Counted from the first letter of the stretch, positions 28,271-38,204 are shown. The stretch: DNA of 64,000 bases from CAVPOO01 sp963707015 (GCA_963707015.1 CAVPOO010000007.1:434001-498000); one strand, 5' to 3'. Numbers and translations: made by a program. Notes: generated from the letters alone by a model not told the origin.

Positions 28271-29570
28271 TCTACGCGCCGTCTCGCGCGCTCTGGCAGA
28301 TGCCTTTGTCGACCAGTTTCCCCAGGAGGCAACCGAGGTGCTGGAGTCGGCACCCGTTCCCGAGATCGTCCAGCTGCTGCAGACGCAGTCCCCGGAACGG
28401 GGGGCACGAATCCTGGGCCGCATATCGACGGCCCTTGCGACGACAGCGTTGCAACAGCTGAAACCGGGCTTTGTCCGGCGGATTCTGGGTGCCATGGATC
28501 CGGTCCGCGCAGCGCTGCTGCTCAGCAGCCTGGATCCGGAAAGCCGGGAACTACAACTGGACAAACTGGACGCAGGACTGGCAAGAGAACTGCGCGACCT
28601 GATGTCCTATCCGGAAGCAAGCGCGGGGCGTTTGATGCAACCGCGCGCGCCCAGCCTCCCCGCTCGCCTGACCGTCAAACAGGTGCTGAACCGGTTACGG
28701 CGGTTTCCCGCGCGTGATACTGCCGTCCTCGTGGTGACAGATGACAGCGGCAGGTTGCTCGGCCTGGTGGATCTGGTGGACGTTGTCGGTGCGGCCCCCG
28801 CCACTCGCCTGGAGACGCTTGTGCATATCAGCACGACGGTTCGCGTCAACGCACTGACACCGCGGGAGGAGATCATCGATCTTTTCTCGCGCTACCGCCT
28901 GCGCCTGCTCCCGGTTGTCGATCTCGAAGACCGCCTCCTCGGTGTCATCCGCCAGTCCACCGTCATCCAGGCCGCCCAGGAAGAAGCCGCAACGGATATG
29001 CAGGCCATGGTCGGCGTGAGCCGTGATGAACGCGCGCTGTCCTCGCCTCTGGTCGCGATGCGCAAACGCCTTCCCTGGCTCAATATCAATCTGCTGACGG
29101 CCTTTCTCGCCGCTGCAGTCGTTGGACTGTTCGAGAACACCATCGCGCAATTCACGGCGCTGGCAGTGCTGCTACCGGTTGTCGCCGGCCAGTCCGGGAA
29201 CACCGGCGCGCAGGCTCTCGCCGTTATCATGCGCGGGCTTGCGCTGCGAGAGATCCGGCTGCGTCACTGGCAGCGGGTGCTGCTAAAGGAAGTACTCGCG
29301 GGTTCGCTGAACGGGATGGCGATTGCAGTCGTGACAGGACTGGGCGTGCTGCTCTGGAGTCACTCGGCGGGCCTCGCCCTGATCATTGGCGTTGCGATGG
29401 TCATATCCATGGCGCTGGCCGGCCTTGCCGGCGCGGCGATTCCACTGGTGTTGACACGTCTCGGCCAGGATCCCGCCCAGTCGGCCTCTATCATTCTCAC
29501 CACGGTGACCGACGTTGTCGGTTTCTTCAGTTTCCTCGGGCTGGCAACGCTGTTCTCGCAGCTGTTGTGA
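28263..29570 (+). CDS. mgtE: Magnesium transporter MgtE
   Basis: 435 residues: N domain (1-120), CBS pair (130-250, with AVLVVTDDSGRLLGLVDLVD and YRLRLLPVVDLEDRLLGVI), plug helix, and five transmembrane helices starting at LNINLLTAFLAAAVVGLFE. The family channel motifs AVLLPVVAGQSGNTGAQAL and TDVVGFFSFLGLA contain the Asp that lines the Mg2+ pore. GTG start at 28263 within the preceding gene. Confidence 0.93.
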   Translation: MTDLRAVSRALADAFVDQFPQEATEVLESAPVPEIVQLLQTQSPERGARILGRISTALATTALQQLKPGFVRRILGAMDPVRAALLLSSLDPESRELQLDKLDAGLARELRDLMSYPEASAGRLMQPRAPSLPARLTVKQVLNRLRRFPARDTAVLVVTDDSGRLLGLVDLVDVVGAAPATRLETLVHISTTVRVNALTPREEIIDLFSRYRLRLLPVVDLEDRLLGVIRQSTVIQAAQEEAATDMQAMVGVSRDERALSSPLVAMRKRLPWLNINLLTAFLAAAVVGLFENTIAQFTALAVLLPVVAGQSGNTGAQALAVIMRGLALREIRLRHWQRVLLKEVLAGSLNGMAIAVVTGLGVLLWSHSAGLALIIGVAMVISMALAGLAGAAIPLVLTRLGQDPAQSASIILTTVTDVVGFFSFLGLATLFSQLL

Positions 29571-29603
29571 GGCGGGTATCGGCCTGTTCGTGGCGTTGTT
29601 TCT

Positions 29604-30239
29604 ATGGAACACTGGACCGAATATACGCGGTTTCTGACGGCACTGCTGGTCATTCTCGATCCGTTTATGGCGGTACCGATCCTGCTTGGCTTGACGCAGG
29701 ATTACACGGATCGACAACGTGCGCGGGTCGCTTTCATAGCCGCGGCGACCGTCGCCACGGTGCTCATTGCCGCGGCGCTTACCGGCGAGCAGTTACTGTT
29801 GTTCATGGGCACCAGTCTGGCGTCCTTCCGGGTCGGGGGCGGCCTCATTCTCCTGCTCATGGCGCTCGCCATGTTGCGCGCCGAACCGGACACCCTCAGG
29901 GTGAGCACCGCGGACACACACCCCTCTGAGGCAGCATCCGGTATCGCGGTCGTGCCACTGGCGATCCCCCTGCTGGCCGGCCCGGGCGCCATCAGTACCG
30001 TGATCATCCAGATGCACCGCCCCGGCGTACCTTTCCACCCCTGGATCATTATTGCCTGCATCCTGCTCGTGTGTCTCGTCCTGTGGATCGTCCTGCGGCT
30101 CGCGGCACCCATCGGTAATGCACTGGGGCGTCTCGGTATCAATATTATCAACCGTCTGTTTGGCCTCATCCTCACCGCCATCGCCGTCGAGATCATGGCC
30201 AATGGACTCAAGGCACTGTTCCCGGTGCTTGCAGGTTAA
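29604..30239 (+). CDS. MarC family inner-membrane protein
   Basis: 211 residues with six hydrophobic segments and the MarC pattern: FLTALLVILDPFMAVPILLG, FRVGGGLILLLMALAML, VPLAIPLLAGPGAISTVI, and the C-terminal GLILTAIAVEIMANGLK. No demonstrated transport substrate for the family. 33 bp after mgtE and probably in the same operon. Confidence 0.92.
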   Translation: MEHWTEYTRFLTALLVILDPFMAVPILLGLTQDYTDRQRARVAFIAAATVATVLIAAALTGEQLLLFMGTSLASFRVGGGLILLLMALAMLRAEPDTLRVSTADTHPSEAASGIAVVPLAIPLLAGPGAISTVIIQMHRPGVPFHPWIIIACILLVCLVLWIVLRLAAPIGNALGRLGINIINRLFGLILTAIAVEIMANGLKALFPVLAG

Positions 30240-30607
30240 TAACCTGACAACAGTTCCACTGTGTTATTGTCTGCCTGCAAATCGCCATCCTGGGATTCCG
30301 CAGTGGCTCATCCTCGTTCATACCGCATTCCATGCAGCGAACTTCGCTCCCTGTTTTCAACTGAAATCGTGTTTTGCGCGCCAAAGCGTTGATCGCATTT
30401 CCTGCTGGTGTCGGCACGCGAAATGAACCCCCTGGAAGCACTGACATTGATACACCCAGGGAAGAGGAAACCCATACCGGTAATATTGTTTGGGAGAGAA
30501 TATTGACAACGCATCATTCACATTAGAGCACTGTTGGACCATAGTGCCCAAGGTGTAGCATGGATGTTCGGCACATCCCTGGCTGCTCCTCGAGGGAGGC
30601 CCATGAA
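30240..30607. other. Intergenic region upstream of the tandem USP gene
   Basis: About 370 bases with lower GC than the flanks. It should hold the universal stress protein promoter. A minimal overlapping frame (ATG AAA TGA at 30603) sits directly before the real start. No gene recognised. Confidence 0.4.
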
Positions 30608-31588
30608 ATGAAGAGATTCAAGGATGTTCTTTGCGTGGTGGAAACCGGAGAGGCATGTGAGCCTCTCCTGGAACGTGCCGTCACGCTGGCGCAGAACAAT
30701 CAGGCCAGCCTTACGGTCATCGACGTAGTGGAACGTGTGACTGTCGGTATCGGCATGCCGGAGGGTGGTCCTATCTCAGCCGATCTTCAGGCAGCGCTGG
30801 TAAGCACCCATACGCAGCGGTTGGAAACCCTGGTCGATCCGTATCGGAAACGGATAGGGATCCGGACCAAAGTGCTGAAGGGCACGGCTTTTCTGGAAAT
30901 CATCCGCGAGGTGTTACGCAACGGGTTCGACCTGGTCATCAAGGTCCCCAAGACCCTGGACTGGCTGGGTCGCTTGTTTGGCAGTGACGATATGCATCTG
31001 TTGCGCAAGTGCCCCTGCCCGGTCTGGCTCATCAAGCCTGAGGCGCCAAAAGCCTACCGGCGCATCCTGGCGGCGATTGATGTCGACGAAGGGTATCCGC
31101 CGGCGGAGCTGAAAACGCGGTATGCACTGAACCAGCAGATTCTTGAGATGGCCAGCTCCCTGGCGCTGTCCGACTTTGCTGAGCTGCACATTGTGCATGC
31201 CTGGGAAGCGATCGGTGAGAGCGCCATGCGCGGCGCATTTATGCATGCGCCAGAGGAAAAAATCATTGCCTACGTCGAACAGGTCAGGCGGCATCACCAG
31301 GCGAGTCTTGATGCGCTTATGCGTGAGGTGACCACCAGTCTGGGGCAGGACGCTCTGGATTACCTCAAGCCCCAGACGCATCTGGTGCATGGATCGGCTG
31401 GCAAAGAGATTCCGGCGCTGGCTAAGCGGATCCAGGTCGACCTTGTTGTCATGGGGACCGTGGCCCGCACTGGCGTTGCCGGATTCATCGTCGGCAATAC
31501 GGCGGAAACAATTCTGAACCAGATCGATTGTTCGGTGCTCGCGATCAAGCCCCCCGGCTTTGCAACGCCGGTCGCGCTGGAGGACTGA
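30608..31588 (+). CDS. Tandem-domain universal stress protein (UspE-like)
   Basis: 326 residues with two USP domains (about 1-150 and 160-320). The second ends in VMGTVARTGVAGFIVGNTAE followed by the usual SVLAIKPPGF, which contains the G-2x-G-9x-G-S/N nucleotide-type motif. The first domain ends with KCPCPVWLIKP. The start at 30608 has GGGAGG 8 bases upstream. Such proteins help survival under starvation, oxidative or respiratory stress, and are often controlled by Crp/Fnr-type regulators. Confidence 0.92.
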   Translation: MKRFKDVLCVVETGEACEPLLERAVTLAQNNQASLTVIDVVERVTVGIGMPEGGPISADLQAALVSTHTQRLETLVDPYRKRIGIRTKVLKGTAFLEIIREVLRNGFDLVIKVPKTLDWLGRLFGSDDMHLLRKCPCPVWLIKPEAPKAYRRILAAIDVDEGYPPAELKTRYALNQQILEMASSLALSDFAELHIVHAWEAIGESAMRGAFMHAPEEKIIAYVEQVRRHHQASLDALMREVTTSLGQDALDYLKPQTHLVHGSAGKEIPALAKRIQVDLVVMGTVARTGVAGFIVGNTAETILNQIDCSVLAIKPPGFATPVALED

Positions 31589-31611
31589 ACACGCGTAGAG
31601 ACCCTTCATCT

Positions 31612-31950
31612 CGGCGGGCACGCCGCTGGCGCTGCAGGGTCAGAGGCAGGGTGTAATAACGGGCGTGATCGGGCCGATTGTGGTGGAAGGCGGTGTCGAA
31701 CAGTGTCACCTGCGGCAAACCGGGCCGCAGTTCACGGGCCACGCGAATGCGCGCCAGGTTGGCGAAGTTGTGCAGTGGCGCCAGGTTGCTGACCGCTTCC
31801 AGTCGGGTGATGGCCTGCGCGTCGATCAGCACGGGCTGAGTGAACGCCTCGCGCCCTTGGACCACGGGCAGCCTGTCGCGCCAAGCCCCCATTCGGCGAC
31901 CAGTCGCTGCCCGGTGAGCAGCGCGAAGATCGCGGGCAGGCTTGAACAGC
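31612..31950 (-). pseudogene. Acetate kinase fragment, duplicate of the complete ackA at 43.8-45.0 kb
   Basis: The minus strand encodes QPVLIDAQAITRLEAVSNLA and continues through ARELRPGLPQV and FDTAFHHNRPDHARYYTLPL, nearly the same as the complete acetate kinase downstream. A frameshift separates an earlier piece, SLPAIFALLTGQRLVAEWGL. By eye DNA identity to 44480-44810 is well above 80% and the orientation is the same. Both ends of the gene are missing. It sits between the USP and P-type ATPase genes. Confidence 0.88.
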
Positions 31951-31953
31951 TCC

Positions 31954-34659
31954 TTACTGCGAGCCGGAACGGCTGTCCCGCCGCCGCAGCACGGTCTTCT
32001 CCAGTTCCACCAGCAGAAACAGCAGAACGCCGAACAGCAGGATGCGCCCCCAGGCCTCCCAGCCGATGGACGCCGTGCCAAAAAAGGTCTGCATCAATGG
32101 CAGGTAGGTGAACAGCAGCTGGAAGAACAGCACGCTGGCGATCGCGACCAGCGCGTAGCGGTTGCCGAACAGTCCCTGCCAATTGAGTACCGATGCGGTG
32201 AGAAAACGGGTGTTGATCAGGTAGAAGGCCTCGGCGACCACCAGTGCGTTGACTGCGACGGTACGCGCCATGTCCAGTTCGGTCCCCTGCAGGCGCTCCC
32301 ACAGGAACAGTCCGAAGGTACCGACCACTACCAGCACCGACACGAACAGGATGCGCCACACCATGAAACCGGTCAGCAGCGGTTCACCGGGCGGTCGCGG
32401 GCGGCGCTGCATCAGGTCGGCCTCGCCGGCCTCGAAAGCCAGCGACAGCGCCAGAGTGACCGCAGTGATCATGTTGACCCACAGAATCTGTGCGGCGGTG
32501 ACCGGCAGCATCCTGCCGAGGGCGACGGCGGCCAGGATGGTCAGCGCCTCGCCGCCGTTGGTCGGCAGGATGAACACAATGGACTTCTTGATGTTGTCGT
32601 AGACGGTGCGGCCTTCGCGCACCGCGTGGGTGATGGAGGCGAAATTGTCGTCCGCCAGCACCATCTCCGCCGCCTCCTTGGCCGCCTCAGTGCCCTTCAG
32701 CCCCATGGCCACCCCGACCCCGGCACGTTTCAGCGCCGGGGCATCGTTCACCCCGTCGCCCGTCATGGCGACCACCTGGTCGCGGGCCTGCAGCGCCTGC
32801 ACCAGGCGCAGCTTGTGCTCCGGGCTGGCACGCGCAAAGACGTCCACGTCCAACACCCGCTCGCGCAACGCCTGATCGTCCAGCTGCTCGAGGTCGGCCC
32901 CGGTGAGCACATGGCGGCCATCACCTATGCCGATCTGGCTGGCGATGGCGGTGGCGGTACTCGCATGGTCGCCCGTGATCATTTTCACGGCGATGCCGGC
33001 GGAATGGCACTCGGCCACCGCCGCGATGGCCTCGCTGCGCGGTGGATCGATGATGCCGACGAGGCCCAGCATCACCAGGTCGTCAGCGACGTCGTCGAAC
33101 TTCAGGGTCTGCTGCTGCGGGCCGGCGGCACGGGCGGCGATGGCCAGGACGCGCTGGCCGCGCATGGCGATGTCCTCCACCCGTGCCAGCCAGTAGTCGA
33201 GGTCGATGGCAGTGTCACCATCCTCGCTGCGCTGCCAGCGGCAGCGGCTGAACAGCACTTCGGGGGCTCCCTTCAGATACACATGGCGCTGACCGGCGTG
33301 GTCATGATGCAGGGTAGCCATGAACCTGTGCTGTGACTCGAATGGGATGATGTCGTCGCGGGGCATTTCCTCGGCGAGCCGCTCCGGATCCAGCCCGGCC
33401 TTGCGACCCAGCACCACCAGCGCGCCCTCCATGGGGTCGCCATCGACCCGCCACTGGTCATCCTGCTGCAGCAGGCGGGCGTCGTTGCACAGCACGCTGG
33501 CGCGGCACAGCTCCTGCAGCACCGGGTGGCAGCCGGGCGACTCGTCCCGCTGGTCGCTGGTAAAACCGCCGTGGGGGTCGTAGCCGACACCGCTGACGTC
33601 ATACAACCGCCGGCGGGTGGCCACCGCCTGCACGGTCATCTCGTTGCGGGTCAAGGTGCCGGTTTTGTCCGAGCAGATCACCGTCACCGAGCCCAGGGTC
33701 TCCACCGCCGGCAGGCGGCGGATGATGGCGTTGCGCGCCGCCATGCGCTGCACGCCGATGGCCAGGGTGATGGTGATAATGGCCGGCAGCCCCTCGGGGA
33801 TGGCGGCCACCGCCAGACCGACCGCCGCCAGGAACATTTCGCTCAGCGGGTAGCCGTGCATCCAGATGCCGAACAGGGCAGTGAAGACTGCGAGTGCCAG
33901 GATGGCACCAGTGAGGCCGCGCGCGAAGCGTGCCATCTGGCGGGTGAGCGGGGTGCTCATCGGCTCGACCTCGGCCAGCATGGCGCTGATGCGGCCGATC
34001 TCGGTCGCATCGCCGGTGGCGATGACCACGCCGGTGCCCTGTCCGTAGGTCACCAGGGTGCCGGAGTAGGCCAGGTTGCGGCGGTCGCCCAGCGGCGCGT
34101 CCTCGCGTACCGGCTCGCCATGTTTGTCTGCGGGGACCGATTCGCCGGTGAGGATAGCCTCGTCGACGCGCAACTCCCGCATTGAGATCAGGCGCAGGTC
34201 GGCCGGAACCCGGTCGCCGGACTGCACGAACACCAGGTCGCCGGGCACCAGTTGCTCAGCCGGCAGGGTGCGGCGGTGACCGGCGCGGATCACCGTGGCC
34301 TGCAGAGACAGCAGCCCGCGCACCGCGTCCAGGGCACGTTCCGCCTTGCCCTCCTGGACGAAGCCGATGATGCCGTTGATCAGCACCACGCCAAAAATCA
34401 CACCGGCATCGACAACGTGATCGAGCAGCACCGTGACCACCCCCGCCGCCAGCAGGATGTAGATCAGCAGGTTGTCGAACTGGGCGAGGAAGCGCGCCAG
34501 GGCACTCCGCGGCTTGGGTGGGGTAAGGCGATTGGGGCCGTATCGGGCCAGGCGCCGGGCGACCTCCGCGTCGCTCAGACCGGTAACGGAGCTGGCCAGC
34601 TCCGCCAGTGCCTGCTCAACGCTGCACGCATGCCAATGGGTTTTATGTTTCTCGATCAT
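31954..34659 (-). CDS. Cation-translocating P-type ATPase (P2-type), substrate uncertain
   Basis: 901 residues. All P-type landmarks are present: VDEAILTGESVPADK, PEGLPAI in helix 4, the phosphorylation loop SDKTGTLTRNEMTV (about 330), KGAPEVLFSRC, and MTGDGVNDAPALKRAGVGVA. The N-terminal cation ATPase domain and C-terminal six-helix domain are complete. In helix 6 the Ca2+-ATPase motif NxxTD reads NMITAVT, losing the Asp that binds calcium. A plain Ca2+ pump is therefore doubtful, and Mn2+, K+/Na+ or another cation is possible. It lies near phosphoketolase and USP genes, a stress-energy grouping. Confidence 0.9.
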   Translation of the reverse strand: MIEKHKTHWHACSVEQALAELASSVTGLSDAEVARRLARYGPNRLTPPKPRSALARFLAQFDNLLIYILLAAGVVTVLLDHVVDAGVIFGVVLINGIIGFVQEGKAERALDAVRGLLSLQATVIRAGHRRTLPAEQLVPGDLVFVQSGDRVPADLRLISMRELRVDEAILTGESVPADKHGEPVREDAPLGDRRNLAYSGTLVTYGQGTGVVIATGDATEIGRISAMLAEVEPMSTPLTRQMARFARGLTGAILALAVFTALFGIWMHGYPLSEMFLAAVGLAVAAIPEGLPAIITITLAIGVQRMAARNAIIRRLPAVETLGSVTVICSDKTGTLTRNEMTVQAVATRRRLYDVSGVGYDPHGGFTSDQRDESPGCHPVLQELCRASVLCNDARLLQQDDQWRVDGDPMEGALVVLGRKAGLDPERLAEEMPRDDIIPFESQHRFMATLHHDHAGQRHVYLKGAPEVLFSRCRWQRSEDGDTAIDLDYWLARVEDIAMRGQRVLAIAARAAGPQQQTLKFDDVADDLVMLGLVGIIDPPRSEAIAAVAECHSAGIAVKMITGDHASTATAIASQIGIGDGRHVLTGADLEQLDDQALRERVLDVDVFARASPEHKLRLVQALQARDQVVAMTGDGVNDAPALKRAGVGVAMGLKGTEAAKEAAEMVLADDNFASITHAVREGRTVYDNIKKSIVFILPTNGGEALTILAAVALGRMLPVTAAQILWVNMITAVTLALSLAFEAGEADLMQRRPRPPGEPLLTGFMVWRILFVSVLVVVGTFGLFLWERLQGTELDMARTVAVNALVVAEAFYLINTRFLTASVLNWQGLFGNRYALVAIASVLFFQLLFTYLPLMQTFFGTASIGWEAWGRILLFGVLLFLLVELEKTVLRRRDSRSGSQ

Positions 34660-34701
34660 GCCAGCTTATGACCTGATTGCTGGCCACGGCGTGGGGAGAA
34701 G

Positions 34702-35568
34702 CTAAGGCGCATCCGCCGGGAGGTACTTTTCCAGCAGCGTGTTGATCTCCGCAAACGCCTGGCGACTGTCCTTGTGCAGCGAGAGTGACGTGCCGTCGAA
34801 GAGATAGATAAGCCCGAGCACCCGGGGCTCGGCGAGCCCGTAACCCGCATCGATCGCATCGATTGCGCCGGCATATTTTTCGGGAATGTCTTGTTCTCTC
34901 AAGCGAAACAGGATGCGTACGTCACTGCGCCCATCCTGATTGAAGTCCGATCGCTGGAACCGGGCCGGGAACACCGTCACGAGCTGCCGCGGATTGCTGT
35001 CGACATTGTCATACCAGCGCAACAGCGGCCTTGCCTGAAACGCGTCTGCCGTCACAGTGACCCAGAGAATCTGCCCGATCTCGCTCCCCTGGGCGAAGGT
35101 CGACTGATTGCACAATAAGGCAGAGGTTTCGTCGGTGGTCCGAAACTTAAGGCAATCCCGCAACCGGTATCCCTTCTGATACTGCAGCCGCGACCAGCCG
35201 GAACCGGTGCGCCGCAATAACACCATACCGCCCCCCAGCTCTGACTGGGGCTCGCAGCCTTCCATGTTCAACAACGCTTCCTGTTCATGCTCGGCTGCGA
35301 AGGTGCCGGAAAACACCTCCGCAACGGCGAATCCGGTCCTGTCTCCGGCGGATGATGTATACGACGGACATACTGCACAGCGGGCAACGCCATTGCGCAT
35401 TTCGATCGGCCCCTGATCGCAGACGCCTCGCATCATCAGGCGCTCCGTCGTCATTGATACGCGTTCGACCAGACGCTGAAACACGGAGGGTTCCTCGTCT
35501 GCCGCCGACACTGTCTGCCACCCGAGTGGCATCCCCGCCAGCAGAAACAAGACCCCGACTGTGCGCAT
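34702..35568 (-). CDS. Secreted protein of unknown function
   Basis: 288 residues from ATG 35568, which starts a signal peptide (VGVLFLLAGMPLGWQTVSA). The mature part has a CxxC-like pair (VARCAVCPSY), several Cys and Tyr residues and an FNQDGRSDVRILFRL segment resembling a single calcium-binding FG-GAP or EF-hand-like loop. No known family recognised. It follows the ATPase start on the same strand. The longer frame upstream lacks coding character. Confidence 0.62.
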   Translation of the reverse strand: MRTVGVLFLLAGMPLGWQTVSAADEEPSVFQRLVERVSMTTERLMMRGVCDQGPIEMRNGVARCAVCPSYTSSAGDRTGFAVAEVFSGTFAAEHEQEALLNMEGCEPQSELGGGMVLLRRTGSGWSRLQYQKGYRLRDCLKFRTTDETSALLCNQSTFAQGSEIGQILWVTVTADAFQARPLLRWYDNVDSNPRQLVTVFPARFQRSDFNQDGRSDVRILFRLREQDIPEKYAGAIDAIDAGYGLAEPRVLGLIYLFDGTSLSLHKDSRQAFAEINTLLEKYLPADAP

Positions 35569-36370
35569 CCGCGCAAGAGAATGGCACACACGGTTACTGC
35601 GCCGTGCCGATTGCCGTTTGAAGTGTCCCCACCCACGACTACGCTTGTGCGTCAACGTCCCTGTCCCCGACTCGGTGTTTCTCCACATGGTTGTGACCTC
35701 AAGCTGTGCAGCCTTGTTTAGGGCAACCGCGATTTTCCTGAATTGAACCAGACCTTCATCGCAGCGCCTATCATGGGGCTGCCTTAATCCGAGTGCAACA
35801 CCAACGGTTATGCCATAACCTGCTCTGTAAGGCAGGCCTTGAGAACCAGCCGCGCAGCCCGGCACTGGCATCGCTTTCAGGGATCTACCAAGCCACGACC
35901 TCACGGCAATCGAGATGCAGGATCAGGTGGAGGTAGCAAAACAGGCCACGGTCCTGGCAACCCGGTGATCGTCCCGATCGGGGCTGCCCTCGGTTGCACC
36001 CTGGCCGGCTGATCCCAACAGGGCAGCCACGTGCCGACGACCCCCGCCGCGTTTCACCCGGGTGCTGCAAAATAGACCCGCGACCTCGCCAGCACCGAGT
36101 AAGACCCCTTCCTCCCTGGTCGAGCGGAGTCCCACTTCACGGTGAACCAATACCTCAGGTATTGAACAGCCATCAATTCATTTCTTCGACAAATACGGCC
36201 AAACCCAGGGGAAATTACCGTCTTCACCTACCTCTGGTCGCCCCTGATCACTGTGTAGAATGCTTACATTACCCCAATAGTGGTTATCTTTATTTTTGGG
36301 GAGGCATGGCGCTTGAGCCACTTTTGACTCATGGAGAGAGCCTGGATGACAAGAACAAGAGAAATCCTGG
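35569..36370. other. 800-base region without a recognised gene, upstream of a Crp/Fnr gene
   Basis: No convincing ORF. The last 150 bases are AT-richer and precede the Crp/Fnr regulator, so they probably hold its promoter and leader. A short frame (ATGGCGCTTGAGCC, about 36306) near the end could encode a leader peptide. I see no clear terminator. Confidence 0.4.
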
Positions 36371-37084
36371 GTGACACTATCGAGAGTTCAGACGGCCGCT
36401 TGGCTCGAGGCATTTCCAGAGCTCTGCAACGTCGATGACGCGACTTTGCGTCAAGTAACTCGCGTCGCCGAAATCACGGAAGTCGCCCGGACGACGACAA
36501 TATTTCGAGAAGGTGGCTCGGCCCACAAGTATTTCTTTATTGTGGAAGGCCGCGTGCGGATCTACAAGACCATACAGACAGGTCGCGAAATCATGCTCTA
36601 CCGCACCGTGCGGGGGGAGACATGTATGGTCACCACCGCCACACTCCTGTCCGGAGGCCGCTATCCTGCGAGCGCGATAGCAGAGGTTGAGACCCTGCTG
36701 GTGCAGCTTTCCGCCACAGATTTTCGCGCCATCTTCGACCGTTCGCGCATTTTCCGAGACATTGTGTGTTCGACACTCAGGAAACCTGTCCAGGACATTA
36801 TCCTGTTGATCGAGCGGATCGCGCTCCGGAATATCGATTCGCGGCTGGCCGATTGGATACTCCAGAACGACGCGTCTGACAGCTACGTCGAGATATCCCA
36901 AAGAGAACTGGCATTCCAATTGGGGACCGCGCGCGAGGTCGTAAGTCGCCGGCTTAAAGCATTCGAACTAAACGGATGGATCTTGCGCAGTCGCAAGAGG
37001 ATACAGGTTGTTGACCGTGAGTCGCTGAGCACAATGGCGCTGGCGAGCATTCCTCGCGCAAAGAAGTATGACATAACCCGCTAG
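36371..37084 (+). CDS. Crp/Fnr family transcriptional regulator
   Basis: 237 residues from a GTG start. Cyclic-nucleotide-type beta barrel (residues 20-130, with IFREGGSAHKYFFIVEGRVR) and C-terminal helix-turn-helix (ISQRELAFQLGTAREVVSRR). The pattern GxxREVVSR is typical of the Fnr/CooA/Dnr side. There are too few N-terminal Cys residues for a 4Fe-4S cluster and no clear haem ligand. It converges on the kinase/exporter operon and may control it or the stress genes nearby. Confidence 0.9.
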   Translation: MTLSRVQTAAWLEAFPELCNVDDATLRQVTRVAEITEVARTTTIFREGGSAHKYFFIVEGRVRIYKTIQTGREIMLYRTVRGETCMVTTATLLSGGRYPASAIAEVETLLVQLSATDFRAIFDRSRIFRDIVCSTLRKPVQDIILLIERIALRNIDSRLADWILQNDASDSYVEISQRELAFQLGTAREVVSRRLKAFELNGWILRSRKRIQVVDRESLSTMALASIPRAKKYDITR

Positions 37085-37269
37085 CTGCGCCCTCGCCTCG
37101 GCGCTCGGGCGCAAATATGAGCTGACGCAGTGCAGCGATGAAACAGCCGCAAAGGCCGGACGCACTCGACGCCTAGCAGGCACCCGGTGACGCAAATATC
37201 CAGGTCACGGCGCACCGACGCAGCATGGCGTACCCGTGCGCATCCCGCCGGGCGCACGGGGAATATCCT

Positions 37270-38133
37270 TCAGTAACGAACCGACACGCCGAGCGCTGTA
37301 CCCCAGTCCGGGCTCGAATCACCGAACCCTGCGTAGACCGAAACAAAGTACTCAAAGGGTCGATCGAATTCCTGATAGAAGGTCAGTGTCGCTGCCCTGT
37401 AGGGATCCACGCCCGGTGCCACGGCTTGCTCGTGGTCATACGCGATGTCCAGTTCGGTTTGGTCGGTCAACGCGTACGCCAGGCCGATCCAGCCGTAGGC
37501 GGTATTCTTCAAATCGGAGCCTGCCGGCTTCTCCCGCCATTTGTAGCCAGCGCCAGCGAAGGGGGTCAATTTCGCAAACTTTTTTGACAGATCCGCGTCG
37601 AGAGAGTACCTCTTTTTCCCCGGCCCCAGGCCCTTGTCCTCATCAGCGGTGCCAAACGTCACCTTGCCGGTGATGTCGAGCAACGGCGCGGCACTCGACC
37701 ATTCTGGAACCTTATAGGTGACTGCGGTGCTTACGTCACCCAGACCGGATTCTGTGCGTTGATCCCTTAGACCCGGAACGGGAACGATGATCCCGGAATC
37801 CACGATCACAACGTCCTCTTTGGACCGCAGCCAGATGTAGGGTACCGACACTTTGAAGCCAAATCGCTCTGTGTCGTATTTAGCCTTGAGTGTCAGCGCG
37901 TAATCCTCAATCTTGCTGTCGCCACCGTACTTGCCGGAGGCATAATCCCCGTCGATACTCAATTTGACGGTCCCCGGCACAATCCTGTAGCGCTCGATTG
38001 CAGACACGTCAAAGCTGAATATCAGAATGAAAAACGCTGCGACCCACACGGCTTTCGTATGACGGAGCATCGCGCCCATTATCCGTGTCATTCCAGCATC
38101 AGATGGGTTCTGTAAGCGTCGAAACAGGTGCAT
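37270..38133 (-). CDS. Outer-membrane beta-barrel-like protein, end of the peptide/exporter/kinase run
   Basis: 287 residues from ATG 38133 (AAGGAAAGGAAG just upstream). A signal peptide (VWVAAFFILIFSFDVSA) precedes alternating hydrophobic/polar strands rich in Tyr, Gly and Asp. It ends in ALGVSVRY, with a terminal aromatic residue typical of barrels inserted by BAM. The pattern resembles 'transporter' OMPs (DUF3187/MetA-pathway type). It begins 71 bp after the kinase stop on the same strand, so it may be the outer-membrane partner of the ABC exporter. No TolC-like features. Confidence 0.72.
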   Translation of the reverse strand: MHLFRRLQNPSDAGMTRIMGAMLRHTKAVWVAAFFILIFSFDVSAIERYRIVPGTVKLSIDGDYASGKYGGDSKIEDYALTLKAKYDTERFGFKVSVPYIWLRSKEDVVIVDSGIIVPVPGLRDQRTESGLGDVSTAVTYKVPEWSSAAPLLDITGKVTFGTADEDKGLGPGKKRYSLDADLSKKFAKLTPFAGAGYKWREKPAGSDLKNTAYGWIGLAYALTDQTELDIAYDHEQAVAPGVDPYRAATLTFYQEFDRPFEYFVSVYAGFGDSSPDWGTALGVSVRY

Positions 38134-38204
38134 AGCTTCCTTTCCTTGTGTTTTCGCGAAGACCAATCCCTGCCGATCGTTTTGCAATTATCAGGCCAGC
38201 GCGC

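Noticed and set aside
31942..33336. 464-codon plus-strand ORF opposite the P-type ATPase
   Set aside because: Gln/His-rich shadow; the ATPase on the other strand has all motifs.
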